From positions 124,001 through 188,000 of the forward strand of contig BTQZ01000002.1 in NCBI GenBank assembly GCA_036986135.1: a stretch of 64,000 nt of DNA, read 5' to 3'. A program made the position numbers and the translations under genes. This DNA comes from JADFRG01 sp036986135 (GTDB taxonomy: Bacteria; Chloroflexota; Anaerolineae; Anaerolineales; E44-bin32). Positions 36,647-46,017 of the stretch are shown here, piece after piece. The notes under the pieces are model-generated. The model worked only from the letters and a program-made list of their open reading frames with translations. It searched no databases and was not told the origin of the DNA. The first letter of the stretch is position 1. Each line of letters begins with the position of its first letter.

Positions 36647-38503
36647 ATGACTGTGGTAGAGGAAGTCAAGGAGCGGATCGACATCGCCGAACTGATCGGT
36701 GAATCTGTGCAGCTGAAGAAATCCGGCAAGAACTTCACCGGCTTTTGTCCCTTCCATGCCAACACACGCACGCCGGCATTCGTCGTGTTTCCCGACACGG
36801 GGACCTGGCGCTGCTTCGGAGCATGCGGCGAGGGTGGAGACGTTTACAAGTATGTGATGAAGGCGGAGGGCTGGGACTTCCCACAGGCCCTACAGCATCT
36901 GGCGGAGCGAGCAGGAGTTGAACTCCGACCTCGAACCCCTGCACAGGAAGCGCAGGAGGAGGCGCAGAAGGGCCTACGGGCACTACTTGAATCGGCGGTT
37001 ACGTTCTATCGCAACAATCTCCTGCACAGCGAGCCGGTCTTGGAGTACCTGCATGATCGAGGTTTCTCGACCGAGACTCTGGAGAGCTTCGGGATTGGTT
37101 ATGCAATGGAAGCCTGGGACACGCTCCAGTCCTTTTTGCTGGACAAGGGGCATGAGCAGGCCGAGCTGCTCGAGGCGGGGTTGATCGTGGAGCGGAAAAA
37201 CGGAGGGTATTACGACCGCTTCCGCAACCGGATCATGATCCCGATTCGTGACGCGCGTGGCCATATGTCAGGATTTGGTGCCCGTGTATTCGATCCGAAA
37301 GATCAACCGAAGTTCATCAACTCACCGCAGACCGTGTTGTTTGACAAGGGGCGACTTCTGTACGGGCTGGACCTGGCACGCAGGGCCATCCGGACTGCAG
37401 ACCAGGCCGTGGTGGTGGAGGGGTATTTAGATGTGATCGCCTTGCATCAAGCTGGCCACGAGAATGCGGTTTCGCCTATGGGAACCGCGCTGACCGCGCA
37501 TCAACTACGTACCCTGAAGCGTTACAGCCGCAACATCGTCCTGGCGCTTGACGCAGATGCGGCCGGAAATCAGGCTACGCTGCGGGGGCTTAACGTCGCT
37601 CGGGAAGCCCTCGACCGCGATCCCGATCCGGTCTTTGACGCGCGCGGGCTTGTGCGCTACGAGGGTCGCCTGAATGCGGAAATCCGGATCGTGGGATTAC
37701 CGGATGGGAAGGACCCGGATGAGGTCGTGTTGGAGGATCCCGATGCGTGGAGTAGCTTGCTTCAGAAGGCAACCCCCGTTGTTGAGTACGTGATGGATGT
37801 GCTGATTGACGAGCGTGACATGCAGGATGCAAAAGACAAGGCTGCAATCGCTCGGCAGATCCTGCCGCTTATCGAGGATGTGCCGGATCCTGTTGAGCGG
37901 GAAGCCTACCGCCAGGGACTCGCACGCCGTCTGAAAGTGGATGAACGCGCGATGATGGGCTGGCGCCCGGAACGCACGGCCCGAACCGGGCAAGCGGCTG
38001 AGGATGTTCCACGCTCCGATCAGGCGGCCACCGAGGGTTTCTGCCTGGGGCTGCTGCTGAGAGATCCAGAGCTAACCTTTTGGATTGACGGTCAACTACA
38101 TGCGTTGGAGCTGGAGGGCTTGTCCGACCAGGACTTCATGAGCGCCGACTCTCAGGCGATTTTCAAGGCCGTGCAAACCTCTCTCGGCCAGGTCGACGAG
38201 GAACCGACCGAATACTGGAAGGCGTTGCTGGAGGGAACGACGCTCGATCAGGCGGTCGCTTTCGCCAGCAAGGCAGAGCAAGTAGACTTCGCCCGGCCAA
38301 AGGTGGCCGATGCAATTTCCGCAGATTTTCTTCGCCTGCGCATGCGCCGCGTGGAGGGGCTGTTGGAGCAACTAAGCTTCCAGCAACAGGCCGTGCAGGA
38401 GATCGAATCGGATGCGCAGCAGATAGTCGGTTTGGCGCGGCAAGCCCAGAATCTAGTAACGCAGAAGCGTCGGCTCGACGTGGCCCTGGCAGGGCGGAAA
38501 TAG
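36647..38503 (+). CDS. dnaG: DNA primase
   Basis: 618 residues. The N-terminal zinc finger has C34, H37, C56 and C60 (FCPFH ... RCFGAC), with three residues between the last two cysteines instead of the two of E. coli. The TOPRIM core is intact (VVVEGYLDVIALHQAG, LALDADAAGNQATLRG). The C-terminal helicase-binding region is present (about 450-618). It makes RNA primers for replication. It is followed 6 bp later by rpoD, a classical macromolecular synthesis arrangement. Confidence 0.95.
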   Translation: MTVVEEVKERIDIAELIGESVQLKKSGKNFTGFCPFHANTRTPAFVVFPDTGTWRCFGACGEGGDVYKYVMKAEGWDFPQALQHLAERAGVELRPRTPAQEAQEEAQKGLRALLESAVTFYRNNLLHSEPVLEYLHDRGFSTETLESFGIGYAMEAWDTLQSFLLDKGHEQAELLEAGLIVERKNGGYYDRFRNRIMIPIRDARGHMSGFGARVFDPKDQPKFINSPQTVLFDKGRLLYGLDLARRAIRTADQAVVVEGYLDVIALHQAGHENAVSPMGTALTAHQLRTLKRYSRNIVLALDADAAGNQATLRGLNVAREALDRDPDPVFDARGLVRYEGRLNAEIRIVGLPDGKDPDEVVLEDPDAWSSLLQKATPVVEYVMDVLIDERDMQDAKDKAAIARQILPLIEDVPDPVEREAYRQGLARRLKVDERAMMGWRPERTARTGQAAEDVPRSDQAATEGFCLGLLLRDPELTFWIDGQLHALELEGLSDQDFMSADSQAIFKAVQTSLGQVDEEPTEYWKALLEGTTLDQAVAFASKAEQVDFARPKVADAISADFLRLRMRRVEGLLEQLSFQQQAVQEIESDAQQIVGLARQAQNLVTQKRRLDVALAGRK

Positions 38504-38509
38504 AACAGC

Positions 38510-40054
38510 ATGGCAAAGGCAAGAGACGCAAAACCCAACGCGAAATCCAACGATCTTGCTCCAGAACCGGTAGACGTGGTTGAGGGCAAGACGATGGATG
38601 TCGAGCCCGATTTCAACGGGGATAAGAAGGACGAAGCCAAGCAGGTTCTCGCCGACTTGCCGGAGACCGGGCCGCTGTCGATGCCGGTCGACTCCGGAGA
38701 CGATCCGGTCCGACTCTACCTTAAGGAGATCGGGAGAGTTAAGTTGCTTACGTCGGATCAGGAACTGTGGCTGGCGGTCCGAATGGCTGCCCTACATAGA
38801 CTGGATGGTTTACGGCAGGGGCGGGGAAAGAAGTCGGGCGAAGGTTCTTTGTACGAGGCGCACCTCGACCAGTTCGACGACCTTCGAACCTCTTGGAAAC
38901 GCTTGCTTGAAGACGCCAAACGTATCAAAGAATCCGAGCCGGACCTATCTTCTTTGCTCGAAGAATCGATCCATTTGAGAAGTACTTGGCGTGGAGAGCT
39001 TCGTTCATACATCCGCAACTGGTTGGACAATGGCCTCTGGGGAACCGATCCCGCCTGGGAAGGGGTGGCAAGAACGGCGCTCGAAGCTATGCAGGGGCTC
39101 TACGTCATGCCTAAGGAGCTTCAAGATAAGCTCCATAGGCGGCTGGGCAAGGTCAAAGGGCTCCCGACCAAACGAACCTACCAAGGCTGGTTACCGGAGC
39201 AGAAGGAACTGGAAGCCGAGTATGCTGATTTGGCGGCGCTTGCAGAGGAAGCGCAAAAAGCACTCATCCGGGCCAATCTCAGGCTGGTCGTAAGCGTAGC
39301 CAAGCGCTACATGGGGAGAGGGATCGCCTTCTTGGATCTTATCCAGGAGGGAAATATCGGACTCCTGCGCGCGGTGGAAAAGTTCGATCCCGCGAAGGGC
39401 TACAAATTCAGCACTTATGCTACTTGGTGGATTCGACAGGCGATCAGCCGCGCCATCGCTGACCAGGCGCGCACTATCCGCATTCCGGTTCATATGGTCG
39501 AGACGATCAATCGGCTAATGAGGGTGCAACGGAGGATGGTTCAGGAGTTGGGAAGGGAACCCAATTCAGAAGAACTAGCGCTGGAACTCGACATACTAGA
39601 GCCTGAAGATGCTGCTGCGATAAGGCAGGCATACTCGGCTGACCAGCCGCTCGATCCAACGCTGGAGCAGAGGCTGAGGCGCGGTGCAGAGAAAGTTAGA
39701 AAGATCATCCGCATCGCGCAGGAGCCGATGTCCCTTGAGACGCCGGTTGGATCGGAGGATTCAAGCCAACTGGCAGATTTTATTGAGGACGAAACCATGC
39801 CTCAGCCTGTTGATGAAGCCGCCAAGCAGCTTCTCAAAGAGCAAGTGCGAAATGCACTCTCCGTCCTTACCGAACGCGAGCGGCAGGTTTTGGAAATGCG
39901 CTTCGGGCTCAGAGATGGAAAAGACTATACTCTCGAAGAGGTCGGAAAATACTTCCAGGTTACACGCGAGCGCATTCGGCAGATTGAAGCCAAGGCCCTG
40001 CGCAAGCTTCGTCACCCAACCCGCAGTCGCCATCTCCGCGATTATCTGTCCTAG
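38510..40054 (+). CDS. rpoD: Primary RNA polymerase sigma factor (sigma-70)
   Basis: 514 residues. Region 1.2 begins near residue 64 (DPVRLYLKEIGRVKLLTSDQ). Between 1.2 and 2.1 lies a non-conserved insert of about 150 residues. Region 2 (about 255-330) has LIQEGNIGLLRAVEKFD and the -10 reading helix ATWWIRQAISRAIADQ. Region 3 follows. Region 4 (about 455-514) ends with TRERIRQIEAKALRKLRHP. All essential parts are present, and it should recognise the TTGACA/TATAAT-type promoters listed in this window. Confidence 0.95.
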   Translation: MAKARDAKPNAKSNDLAPEPVDVVEGKTMDVEPDFNGDKKDEAKQVLADLPETGPLSMPVDSGDDPVRLYLKEIGRVKLLTSDQELWLAVRMAALHRLDGLRQGRGKKSGEGSLYEAHLDQFDDLRTSWKRLLEDAKRIKESEPDLSSLLEESIHLRSTWRGELRSYIRNWLDNGLWGTDPAWEGVARTALEAMQGLYVMPKELQDKLHRRLGKVKGLPTKRTYQGWLPEQKELEAEYADLAALAEEAQKALIRANLRLVVSVAKRYMGRGIAFLDLIQEGNIGLLRAVEKFDPAKGYKFSTYATWWIRQAISRAIADQARTIRIPVHMVETINRLMRVQRRMVQELGREPNSEELALELDILEPEDAAAIRQAYSADQPLDPTLEQRLRRGAEKVRKIIRIAQEPMSLETPVGSEDSSQLADFIEDETMPQPVDEAAKQLLKEQVRNALSVLTERERQVLEMRFGLRDGKDYTLEEVGKYFQVTRERIRQIEAKALRKLRHPTRSRHLRDYLS

Positions 40055-40107
40055 TCTACGACTCTTCTATCCACAGTGTTCTTGCTTCTGGTGCAGCTGG
40101 ATCTCCC

Positions 40108-40126
40108 CCAGGGAGGCTAGCCTCCC
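40108..40126 (+). terminator. GC-rich hairpin after rpoD
   Basis: GGGAGGCT / AGCCTCCC is a perfect 16-bp palindrome (40111-40126) 57 nt after the rpoD stop. It lacks a T-run, so termination is uncertain. Confidence 0.4.
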
Positions 40127-40147
40127 CCTGCGCCTTGGGGTATGTCT

Positions 40148-40153
40148 TAGAAT
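40148..40153 (+). promoter_or_regulatory. Possible -10 element for the Lon-like protease gene
   Basis: TAGAAT followed by a leader of about 33 nt containing the ribosome site CCGGAGGACC. The -35 region is not recognisable. Confidence 0.4.
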
Positions 40154-40191
40154 CACCGTACACTATCCAATCCAAACCGGAGGACCTTAGC

Positions 40192-42684
40192 ATGCCAGTT
40201 AAAGCCCTGGAGCCGGCGCAACTATGTCAGCGGTGCGATCCAGCCCAATTCGATTTCAAAACAACTGAAGACCTCGAGCACCTAGCAGACTTCATTGGCC
40301 AGCCCCGAGCCATCGAGGCCTTGGAGTTTGGAGTAGGGATTCGCCAAAAGGGCTACAACATATTCGCCTTCGGACCCGAAGGAATCGGCAAGGAAAACCT
40401 GGTTCGAAAGACATTCGAAGCCGCGGCTGCGAGCGAGCGCGTACCGTCCGATTGGTGCTATGTGCAAAACTTCGAGCAGCCTCACAAGCCGAGGGCACTC
40501 GAGCTGCCTGCCGGGAAGGGCAGCGAGTTCAAGCGCGACATGGAGCAATTCGTGGATGACCTGCAGAACGTGCTCCCGATCACCTTCGAAAGCGAAGAGT
40601 ATCGAAACCGGTTGCAGGAGGTGCAGGAAGCTCTCAATGAGCAACAAGAAGCGGCCCTGGGAGAACTGCGGGCGCGAGCAGAGCAGGTGGGATTGGCCGT
40701 GCTCCGTACTCCTGCCGGGCTGGCCATCGCCCCAGTCCGCGACGGTGAAGTCATATCGCCGGAGGAATTCCAAGGCATGCCATCCGAGCAGCGTGAAGAG
40801 CTCGAGAAAGACATCACCGATCTGCAAGAAGAACTCGAAAAGATGCTGATGAACGTCCCGGGTTGGCAGCGCGAACTAAGGGAGCAAATCACCGACCTGA
40901 ACCGGGAGATGGCAGATATCGCGGTTGGGGGGCTGATCCGGCAGCTTGTAGAGAAGTACGCGGAATCCTCTGGGATCGTGGAGCATCTGGAGGCGGTTCA
41001 GTTGGATGTTGTTAGGCACGTGCGGGAGATCACCGATGAGGGCGATACATCGCAGATTTCAGACCGGCCCTCCTCCAGGGGACCGCTTGCAGCTCTGGCA
41101 GCGGGTGGCGCTCGGTCCACCCTGCGGCGTTATCAGGTCAACCTGCTGGTCGATCACGGATCATCGGAAGGCGCACCCGTGATCTACGAAGATAATCCCA
41201 CTTTCCAGAACTTATTGGGGCGTATCGAGCATACGACCCAATTGGGTGCGCTGATTACAGACTTCAATTTGATCAAGCCGGGTGCGTTGCATCGGGCCAA
41301 CGACGGATACCTGATCCTGGATGCCCGCAAGCTCTTCCAGGAGCCCTTTGCATGGGAGGGGCTGAAACGCGCCCTGCGATCGGAGCAGCTCAGGATGGAG
41401 ACGCCCGGACAAGTCCAGAGCTTTATCAGCACCGTCACTCTGGATCCCGAACCAATTCCATTGAAAGCGAAAGTTGCGCTCCTGGGGGAGCCGCTGCTCT
41501 ACTACCTGCTCATGGAGCACGACCCGGAATCTCGCGAGCTATTCCGGGTGGCCTCGGATTTCGATGATCAGATGGATCGTGACTCAGAATCGCAAATGCT
41601 CTACGCACGATTGATCGGCAGCCTCGCCACCGTGCATGATCTTCGGCCGCTTGACCCGGGAGGCGTGGCGCGGGTCATAGAACACAGTTCACGCATCGTC
41701 TCGGACGGAAGGAAGTTATCGATCCAGATGAACCACATCACCGACCTGATGCGCGAGGCCAATTACTGGGCAGGGGAATCGGGTCGTGAGATCGTGACCA
41801 CGGAAGACGTCTCGAAGGCCATCGATGCTCAGATCTATCGTTCAGACCGGATCCGTGAGCGTTTTCAGGAACAGATCCACCGAAAGACGGTGTTGATTGA
41901 CACCGCGGGCGCCCAGGTGGGCCAAGTGAATGGCCTTTCGGTATATCAGTTCGGCGATTTCGCCTTCGGGCGACCAAGCCGCATTACCGCCCGAGTTCGA
42001 ATGGGCAAGGGTGAGGTCTTGGATATCGAGCGGGAAGTTGAACTCGGAGGCCCGATCCACTCCAAGGGTGTGCTCATCTTGAGCTCATTTCTAGGTTCAC
42101 GTTACTCGGTGGACCGCCAGCTCTCGTTGAGCGCAAGTCTGGTGTTTGAGCAGTCATATGGCGGCATCGAGGGAGACAGCGCTTCCTCCGCCGAGCTTTA
42201 CGCCTTACTTTCTTCGCTTGCCGATGTGCCGGTAAAGCAATCGCTGGCAGTAACCGGATCCGTCGACCAGTACGGGAGGGTGCAGGCCATCGGCGGCGTG
42301 AACGAAAAGATCGAAGGGTTCTTTGATATCTGCCAGACACGCGGTCTGGATGGCAATCACGGAGTATTGATCCCTGACTCCAATGTGCAGCACCTGATGC
42401 TGCGCGACGACGTCGTTCAGGCCGTGGCAGAAGGCAAGTTTCATGTGTACCCGATTGAAACCATCGATCAAGGTATCGAGCTGCTGACCGACATGCCCGC
42501 GGGCGAGCCGGATGAAGAGGGAAGCTGCCCAGAGAACACCGTCAATGGCAAGGTCCGGGCACGGCTGGCTGGATTTGCCGAAGAAGCAGAGAGCGGCAAA
42601 GCACGACAGGATGATGACAGCGAAGGTGACCAGGCGGAGGACAAAAGCGGCGAAGAAAAGAATGAAGGTGGTAGCGAGTCGTGA
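40192..42684 (+). CDS. Lon-like ATP-dependent protease (AAA_32 / Lon_C family)
   Basis: 830 residues. ATG 40192 is chosen because CCGGAGGACC precedes it; an in-frame start 57 nt upstream would sit in the promoter. The N-terminal ATPase part has a Walker A variant FGPEGIGKEN (about 59-68; Glu after Lys) and the Walker B-like GYLILDARKLF. A long coiled-coil insert lies at about 130-260. The C-terminus is a Lon protease domain with catalytic Ser663 (GDSASSAE) and Lys706 (NEKIEG). The tail is acidic and lysine-rich (about 780-830). It is related to LonB/YcbZ-type proteases and is co-transcribed with the stress protein that follows. Confidence 0.88.
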   Translation: MPVKALEPAQLCQRCDPAQFDFKTTEDLEHLADFIGQPRAIEALEFGVGIRQKGYNIFAFGPEGIGKENLVRKTFEAAAASERVPSDWCYVQNFEQPHKPRALELPAGKGSEFKRDMEQFVDDLQNVLPITFESEEYRNRLQEVQEALNEQQEAALGELRARAEQVGLAVLRTPAGLAIAPVRDGEVISPEEFQGMPSEQREELEKDITDLQEELEKMLMNVPGWQRELREQITDLNREMADIAVGGLIRQLVEKYAESSGIVEHLEAVQLDVVRHVREITDEGDTSQISDRPSSRGPLAALAAGGARSTLRRYQVNLLVDHGSSEGAPVIYEDNPTFQNLLGRIEHTTQLGALITDFNLIKPGALHRANDGYLILDARKLFQEPFAWEGLKRALRSEQLRMETPGQVQSFISTVTLDPEPIPLKAKVALLGEPLLYYLLMEHDPESRELFRVASDFDDQMDRDSESQMLYARLIGSLATVHDLRPLDPGGVARVIEHSSRIVSDGRKLSIQMNHITDLMREANYWAGESGREIVTTEDVSKAIDAQIYRSDRIRERFQEQIHRKTVLIDTAGAQVGQVNGLSVYQFGDFAFGRPSRITARVRMGKGEVLDIEREVELGGPIHSKGVLILSSFLGSRYSVDRQLSLSASLVFEQSYGGIEGDSASSAELYALLSSLADVPVKQSLAVTGSVDQYGRVQAIGGVNEKIEGFFDICQTRGLDGNHGVLIPDSNVQHLMLRDDVVQAVAEGKFHVYPIETIDQGIELLTDMPAGEPDEEGSCPENTVNGKVRARLAGFAEEAESGKARQDDDSEGDQAEDKSGEEKNEGGSES

Positions 42685-43502
42685 GCGACCCCCAAAAAAT
42701 TCGTCGCATTCTCGTTGCTATTGACGCTTCTCCTCAGAGCCTGGCAGCACTGGAAGCGGCGGCTGAACTCGCCGCCAGCCTGGGGGCCGAGTTGGCCGGT
42801 CTATATGTGGAGGACATTAATCTAATTCGGCTGGCGGCCCTACCGGCAGTGCTGGAAACCGGAGGGACTTCCGCGCGGTCCCGTCGATTGGACGCGCGCC
42901 GCATGGCGAGTCAATTGCGCGGTCAGGCCGCCCGTGCCGCGCAGGCGATGGCGGCGGCAGCCGGCCGCACTCAAGTTCGATGGTCATTCACCGTCGCGCG
43001 TGGATCGATCGAGACCGAGCTGCTCCAAGCCGCAGCCGAGGCGGACCTGTTTATCCTGGGACGGGCGGGTTGGTCGGGAAAGCGCAGGCTGGGCTCGACG
43101 GCCCGTGCGGTGGTCGTTGCCGGACCCAAACGTACTTTGGTTATCGAGCGAGGAGAGCGGTTGCTGCCTACGTTGATGATCGTCTACGATGGATCCGATC
43201 GATCTAAACGGGCGCTGGATACTGGGATAAGTATCGGCGGGTATCTGGCGGTCGGCATCGTGGCTGAAGACGAAGCGGAAGCCAAAAAGCTGCAAAGTGA
43301 AGTCGCGGCGAATTTGAACTTGAAGGGGCTGGAGGCGCGCTATCGTTGGCTGGTGCGGGCTGACGCGAGGGAACTGGCGGACATGGTGCGCACCCAGGAA
43401 GAGTGCATTGTCATCCTGCCGGGGGAGAGCCCCCTGCTTGAGGGGAAGAGCCTACCGGAAGCACTCGATGAGTTCGAGTGTCCCGTGCTGCTTGTGCAGT
43501 GA
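42681..43502 (+). CDS. Tandem universal stress protein (UspA-type)
   Basis: 273 residues from a GTG overlapping the previous stop. The first half is a full Usp fold (RILVAIDASPQSLAALEAAA; EADLFILGRAGWSGKRRLGS). The second half (from PTLMIVYDGSDRSKRALDTG) is a shorter, degenerate copy. The G-x2-G-x9-G(S/T) nucleotide segment of the first half, GRAGWSGKRRLGSTAR, suggests ATP binding. Function is inferred only at family level; coupling to the Lon-like protease suggests a stress role. Confidence 0.82.
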   Translation: MSDPQKIRRILVAIDASPQSLAALEAAAELAASLGAELAGLYVEDINLIRLAALPAVLETGGTSARSRRLDARRMASQLRGQAARAAQAMAAAAGRTQVRWSFTVARGSIETELLQAAAEADLFILGRAGWSGKRRLGSTARAVVVAGPKRTLVIERGERLLPTLMIVYDGSDRSKRALDTGISIGGYLAVGIVAEDEAEAKKLQSEVAANLNLKGLEARYRWLVRADARELADMVRTQEECIVILPGESPLLEGKSLPEALDEFECPVLLVQ

Positions 43503-43533
43503 GAATGAGTCCGCTTGACACTTCCTCGGAGTC

Positions 43534-44301
43534 CTAGAACTTGTGGATTTCGAGGATTCTGCGTTCTTTCTCGGTTTCCAGATGGGCGACCACCTCCACA
43601 TAGGGCACCAGCGTGGAGTTGGCGAGCTTGCGTTTGAGCAGCTCGTCCACTTGGAAGATTCCGGCGGAGTTATTCAGCAGGATATCCACCCGGACGGGCA
43701 ATTCCTCACCTTTTTCAATTTTCACTTCTTCAACGGCCTGCGCCGACACGGAATGGATGTTGACCTTTCCCGATTCAAAGGGGATACGTGATCGCCCCTG
43801 CGTCATATCCAGGGCATCCGCGACTTTCAGCACACCGGCTTCCAGGCTCAACGGCTGAACGTCCCACCGATGGGCGATGATGGCATGCAGTACCTCGGAT
43901 ACGATCGTCGTTAGATTTGGTTCGTCATAAAGATTGGCCAGAAGCTGGCGCGCCTTGGGATAGCCCAGCATCAGGCTGATATTTTCATGATTGTCCCGAT
44001 GGACGGCCATCCCCACGTCGTGAAGGCATGCGGCAAGCACCACCAGAACCTCCGCATCCTCATCCGTCAGGCCATGTTCAGAAACTGCGCTCGGTTGGAC
44101 ACCCGCCGCCACGAGCAAACGTAGTATCTTTACGCAGCCATTGGCGACGATCTGAATGTGAACCGGGCCATGATCGCTCATCCCGAGGCGCCGGACGGCG
44201 TTGATATTGGCCGCCTCCCATAGCTGCTGCAGTTCTTCGTCTCCGTTGATTTCTGCCAGGAGCGCGGCCAGTTTCTTGTTGCCTTTAGTGCTGACTTTCA
44301 A
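43534..44301 (-). CDS. HD-domain phosphohydrolase
   Basis: 255 residues on the minus strand from a TTG with ACCGGAG upstream. The HD superfamily metal ligands are present: H44/H48 (MSDHGPVH), H94-D95 (CLHDVGMAV) and an Asp in KVADALD (162-165). Proteins of this type are metal-dependent phosphohydrolases, often on nucleotides, but no substrate can be assigned. The C-terminal 80 residues resemble no domain I know. Divergently transcribed from the complex I operon. Confidence 0.82.
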   Translation of the reverse strand: MKVSTKGNKKLAALLAEINGDEELQQLWEAANINAVRRLGMSDHGPVHIQIVANGCVKILRLLVAAGVQPSAVSEHGLTDEDAEVLVVLAACLHDVGMAVHRDNHENISLMLGYPKARQLLANLYDEPNLTTIVSEVLHAIIAHRWDVQPLSLEAGVLKVADALDMTQGRSRIPFESGKVNIHSVSAQAVEEVKIEKGEELPVRVDILLNNSAGIFQVDELLKRKLANSTLVPYVEVVAHLETEKERRILEIHKF

Positions 44302-44447
44302 TCAGTAGGCTCCGGTACCCGGATGAGGTATTGTAAGGCTCTTTTCGGCGCACAACTGCCGAGGAAACTCCAATTTAGGATCGATCCACTGACCTCCGCG
44401 TGCAGCTCTAGTTTCGCCTCGAAACACGTGAAAAACCCCCATTGTGT

Positions 44448-44495
44448 TAGAATGAACAAGTTCTGTTAAATTCAACCTGGTTCCCCCTTTAGAAT
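44448..44495 (+). promoter_or_regulatory. Possible promoters of the nuo operon
   Basis: Two TAGAAT boxes lie in the 203-bp divergent region: 44448-44453 and 44490-44495, the second ending 9 nt before the nuoA ATG (near-leaderless). Neither has a convincing -35 hexamer. Confidence 0.35.
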
Positions 44496-44504
44496 CCACA
44501 AGAG

Positions 44505-44861
44505 ATGCCGAGCGACTACCTGCCCATCGCTGCACTTATCTTCTTCTCAGTAGGCGCCGCCGTCACGATGGTCGCAGCCGGGCACCTATTTGGACCCCGC
44601 AAGAAAAATCGGAGCAAGGGTCAACCGTACGAATCAGGCATGGTTCCCTATGGGCCGGGCCAGCGACGCGTTCCGGTTCACTTCTACCGCATCGCGGTGC
44701 TTTTTATCCTTTTTGACATCGAGATCGTGTTCATACTTCCTTGGGCGGTTGTGCTGCGTGATCTCGGCATGTTCGGCTTAATCGAGATGCTGATGTTCGT
44801 CCTGATCCTCTCAGTCGGTCTCCTTTACGCCTGGAAGAAGGGGGCACTCGAGTGGGAGTAG
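44505..44861 (+). CDS. nuoA: NADH-quinone oxidoreductase subunit A
   Basis: 118 residues with three membrane spans. The conserved loop PYESGMVPYG and the segment HFYRIAVLFILFDIEIVFI are diagnostic for NuoA. It is a membrane-arm subunit at the quinone-site junction of complex I. First gene of a 14-gene operon; it overlaps nuoB by 10 bp. Confidence 0.95.
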   Translation: MPSDYLPIAALIFFSVGAAVTMVAAGHLFGPRKKNRSKGQPYESGMVPYGPGQRRVPVHFYRIAVLFILFDIEIVFILPWAVVLRDLGMFGLIEMLMFVLILSVGLLYAWKKGALEWE

Positions 44862-45325
44862 AGAGCAAGCTCGGCAATCTGGGAGTCATAACGACCTCGC
44901 TTGAGAAGGCCGTAGGCTGGGGCCGGTCGCGTGCTATGTGGCCACTACTCTCCGGCCTGGCGTGCTGCGCAATTGAAATGATGGCCTCCCAGGCCGCAGA
45001 CTACGACATGAGCCGTTTTGGCATGGAGGTCATGCGGGCGAGCCCCCGGCAGAGCGACCTGCTGATCGTAGCCGGCCGGTTGACGCGCAAGATGGCGCCG
45101 GTGCTCAGGCGACTCTACGATCAGATGCCTGAGCCTAAGTGGGTGATTGCCATGGGCGACTGCTGCTCATGCGGCGGGGTCTTCAACAACTACGCGGTCG
45201 TGCCCGGGGTTGACGAGGTCATGCCGGTGGACGTCTACGTCGCCGGATGCCCGCCGCGCCCCGAGGGACTCATACACGGGATCCTCGTGCTGCATGACAA
45301 AGTAATGGCCGAGAAATTGGCTTGA
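44852..45325 (+). CDS. nuoB: NADH-quinone oxidoreductase subunit B
   Basis: 157 residues from GTG. It holds the terminal 4Fe-4S cluster N2 with ligands C38 and C39 (GLACCAIEMM), a Cys in GDCCSCGG (104-107) and the later GCPPRPEGL. It passes electrons to quinone together with NuoD. Overlaps nuoC by 4 bp. Confidence 0.95.
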   Translation: MGVESKLGNLGVITTSLEKAVGWGRSRAMWPLLSGLACCAIEMMASQAADYDMSRFGMEVMRASPRQSDLLIVAGRLTRKMAPVLRRLYDQMPEPKWVIAMGDCCSCGGVFNNYAVVPGVDEVMPVDVYVAGCPPRPEGLIHGILVLHDKVMAEKLA

Positions 45326-45834
45326 GCGAAGCCGAATCCACTCTGGCCGCACTGCAAAAGGAACTCGAGGAGCGAGTCCTCGACTCGATTGAGTTTCGGG
45401 ACCAGCTGACGGCCGTTCTCGAACCCGAGGCAATTGTCGAAGCCTGTAGATTCTTAAGACAGCGCGGCTACGACCTGCTGATCGCGCTGACCGCCGCTGA
45501 CCAGTGGCCCGTAGAGCCTCGCTTCGAGGTCGTCTACCAACTCTATTCGACGCGGCTAAATGCACTTATCGGCCTGAGCGTCCGTCTCGATGGAGATGAG
45601 CCGATACTTCCGAGCGTCGAATCGGTCTATCCCAACGCGAATTGGCATGAGCGGGAAGTGTTCGACATGTTTGGGATCGACTTCTCCGGGCACTCGGATC
45701 TGAGGCGAATTCTGATGCCACATGATTGGGAAGGGCATCCGCTGCGCAGAGATTATCCGCTCGGTTACGAAGAAGTGCAGTTCACCTTTAACTTCGATGA
45801 GATCGACAAGCGTAAGAAGTACGCGCAGGAGTAG
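45322..45834 (+). CDS. nuoC: NADH-quinone oxidoreductase subunit C
   Basis: 170 residues from TTG. The family motif YPNANWHEREVFDMFGIDFSG and the end segment DWEGHPLRRDYPLGYEEVQF identify NuoC. The last 19 residues (ending KRKKYAQE) are part of a sequence repeated twice more downstream with an 86-bp period (see the repeat feature). The third copy, not this one, ends in RRKKYPRIN, so the C-terminus of this gene may have been changed by duplication. Confidence 0.93.
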   Translation: MSEAESTLAALQKELEERVLDSIEFRDQLTAVLEPEAIVEACRFLRQRGYDLLIALTAADQWPVEPRFEVVYQLYSTRLNALIGLSVRLDGDEPILPSVESVYPNANWHEREVFDMFGIDFSGHSDLRRILMPHDWEGHPLRRDYPLGYEEVQFTFNFDEIDKRKKYAQE

Positions 45835-46009
45835 GTAGAACCGATGGATCGGTGAACTACAAGCAGTTCACCCTTAACTTCGATGAGATCGACAAGCGTA
45901 AGAAATACGCGCAGGAGTAGGAAGAACCGATGGATCGGTGGTCTACAAGCAGTTCACCTTTAACTTCGATGAGATCGATCGGCGGAAGAAGTATCCAAGG
46001 ATTAATTGA
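45777..46009 (+). repeat. 86-bp tandem repeat copying the 3' end of nuoC (2.7 copies)
   Basis: Copies start at GCAGTTCACC: 45777, 45863 and 45949, exactly 86 bp apart. Copies 1 and 2 differ at five positions by eye. Copy 3 matches for the first 30 nt and then diverges in its last part (ending AGGATTAATTGAG). As 86 is not a multiple of 3 the frame shifts, yet copies 2 and 3 each contain a short GTG-initiated frame (45852-45920, 22 residues; 45938-46009, 23 residues) that re-creates the nuoC tail QFT-NFDEID-RKKY. Confidence 0.9.
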
Positions 46010-46017
46010 GGGCGCAC

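Noticed and set aside
45777..46009. Regularly spaced repeats between nuoC and nuoD as a CRISPR array
   Set aside because: There are only 2.7 copies, the whole 86-bp unit is repeated with no variable spacers, and the unit is the coding end of nuoC. It is a tandem duplication.
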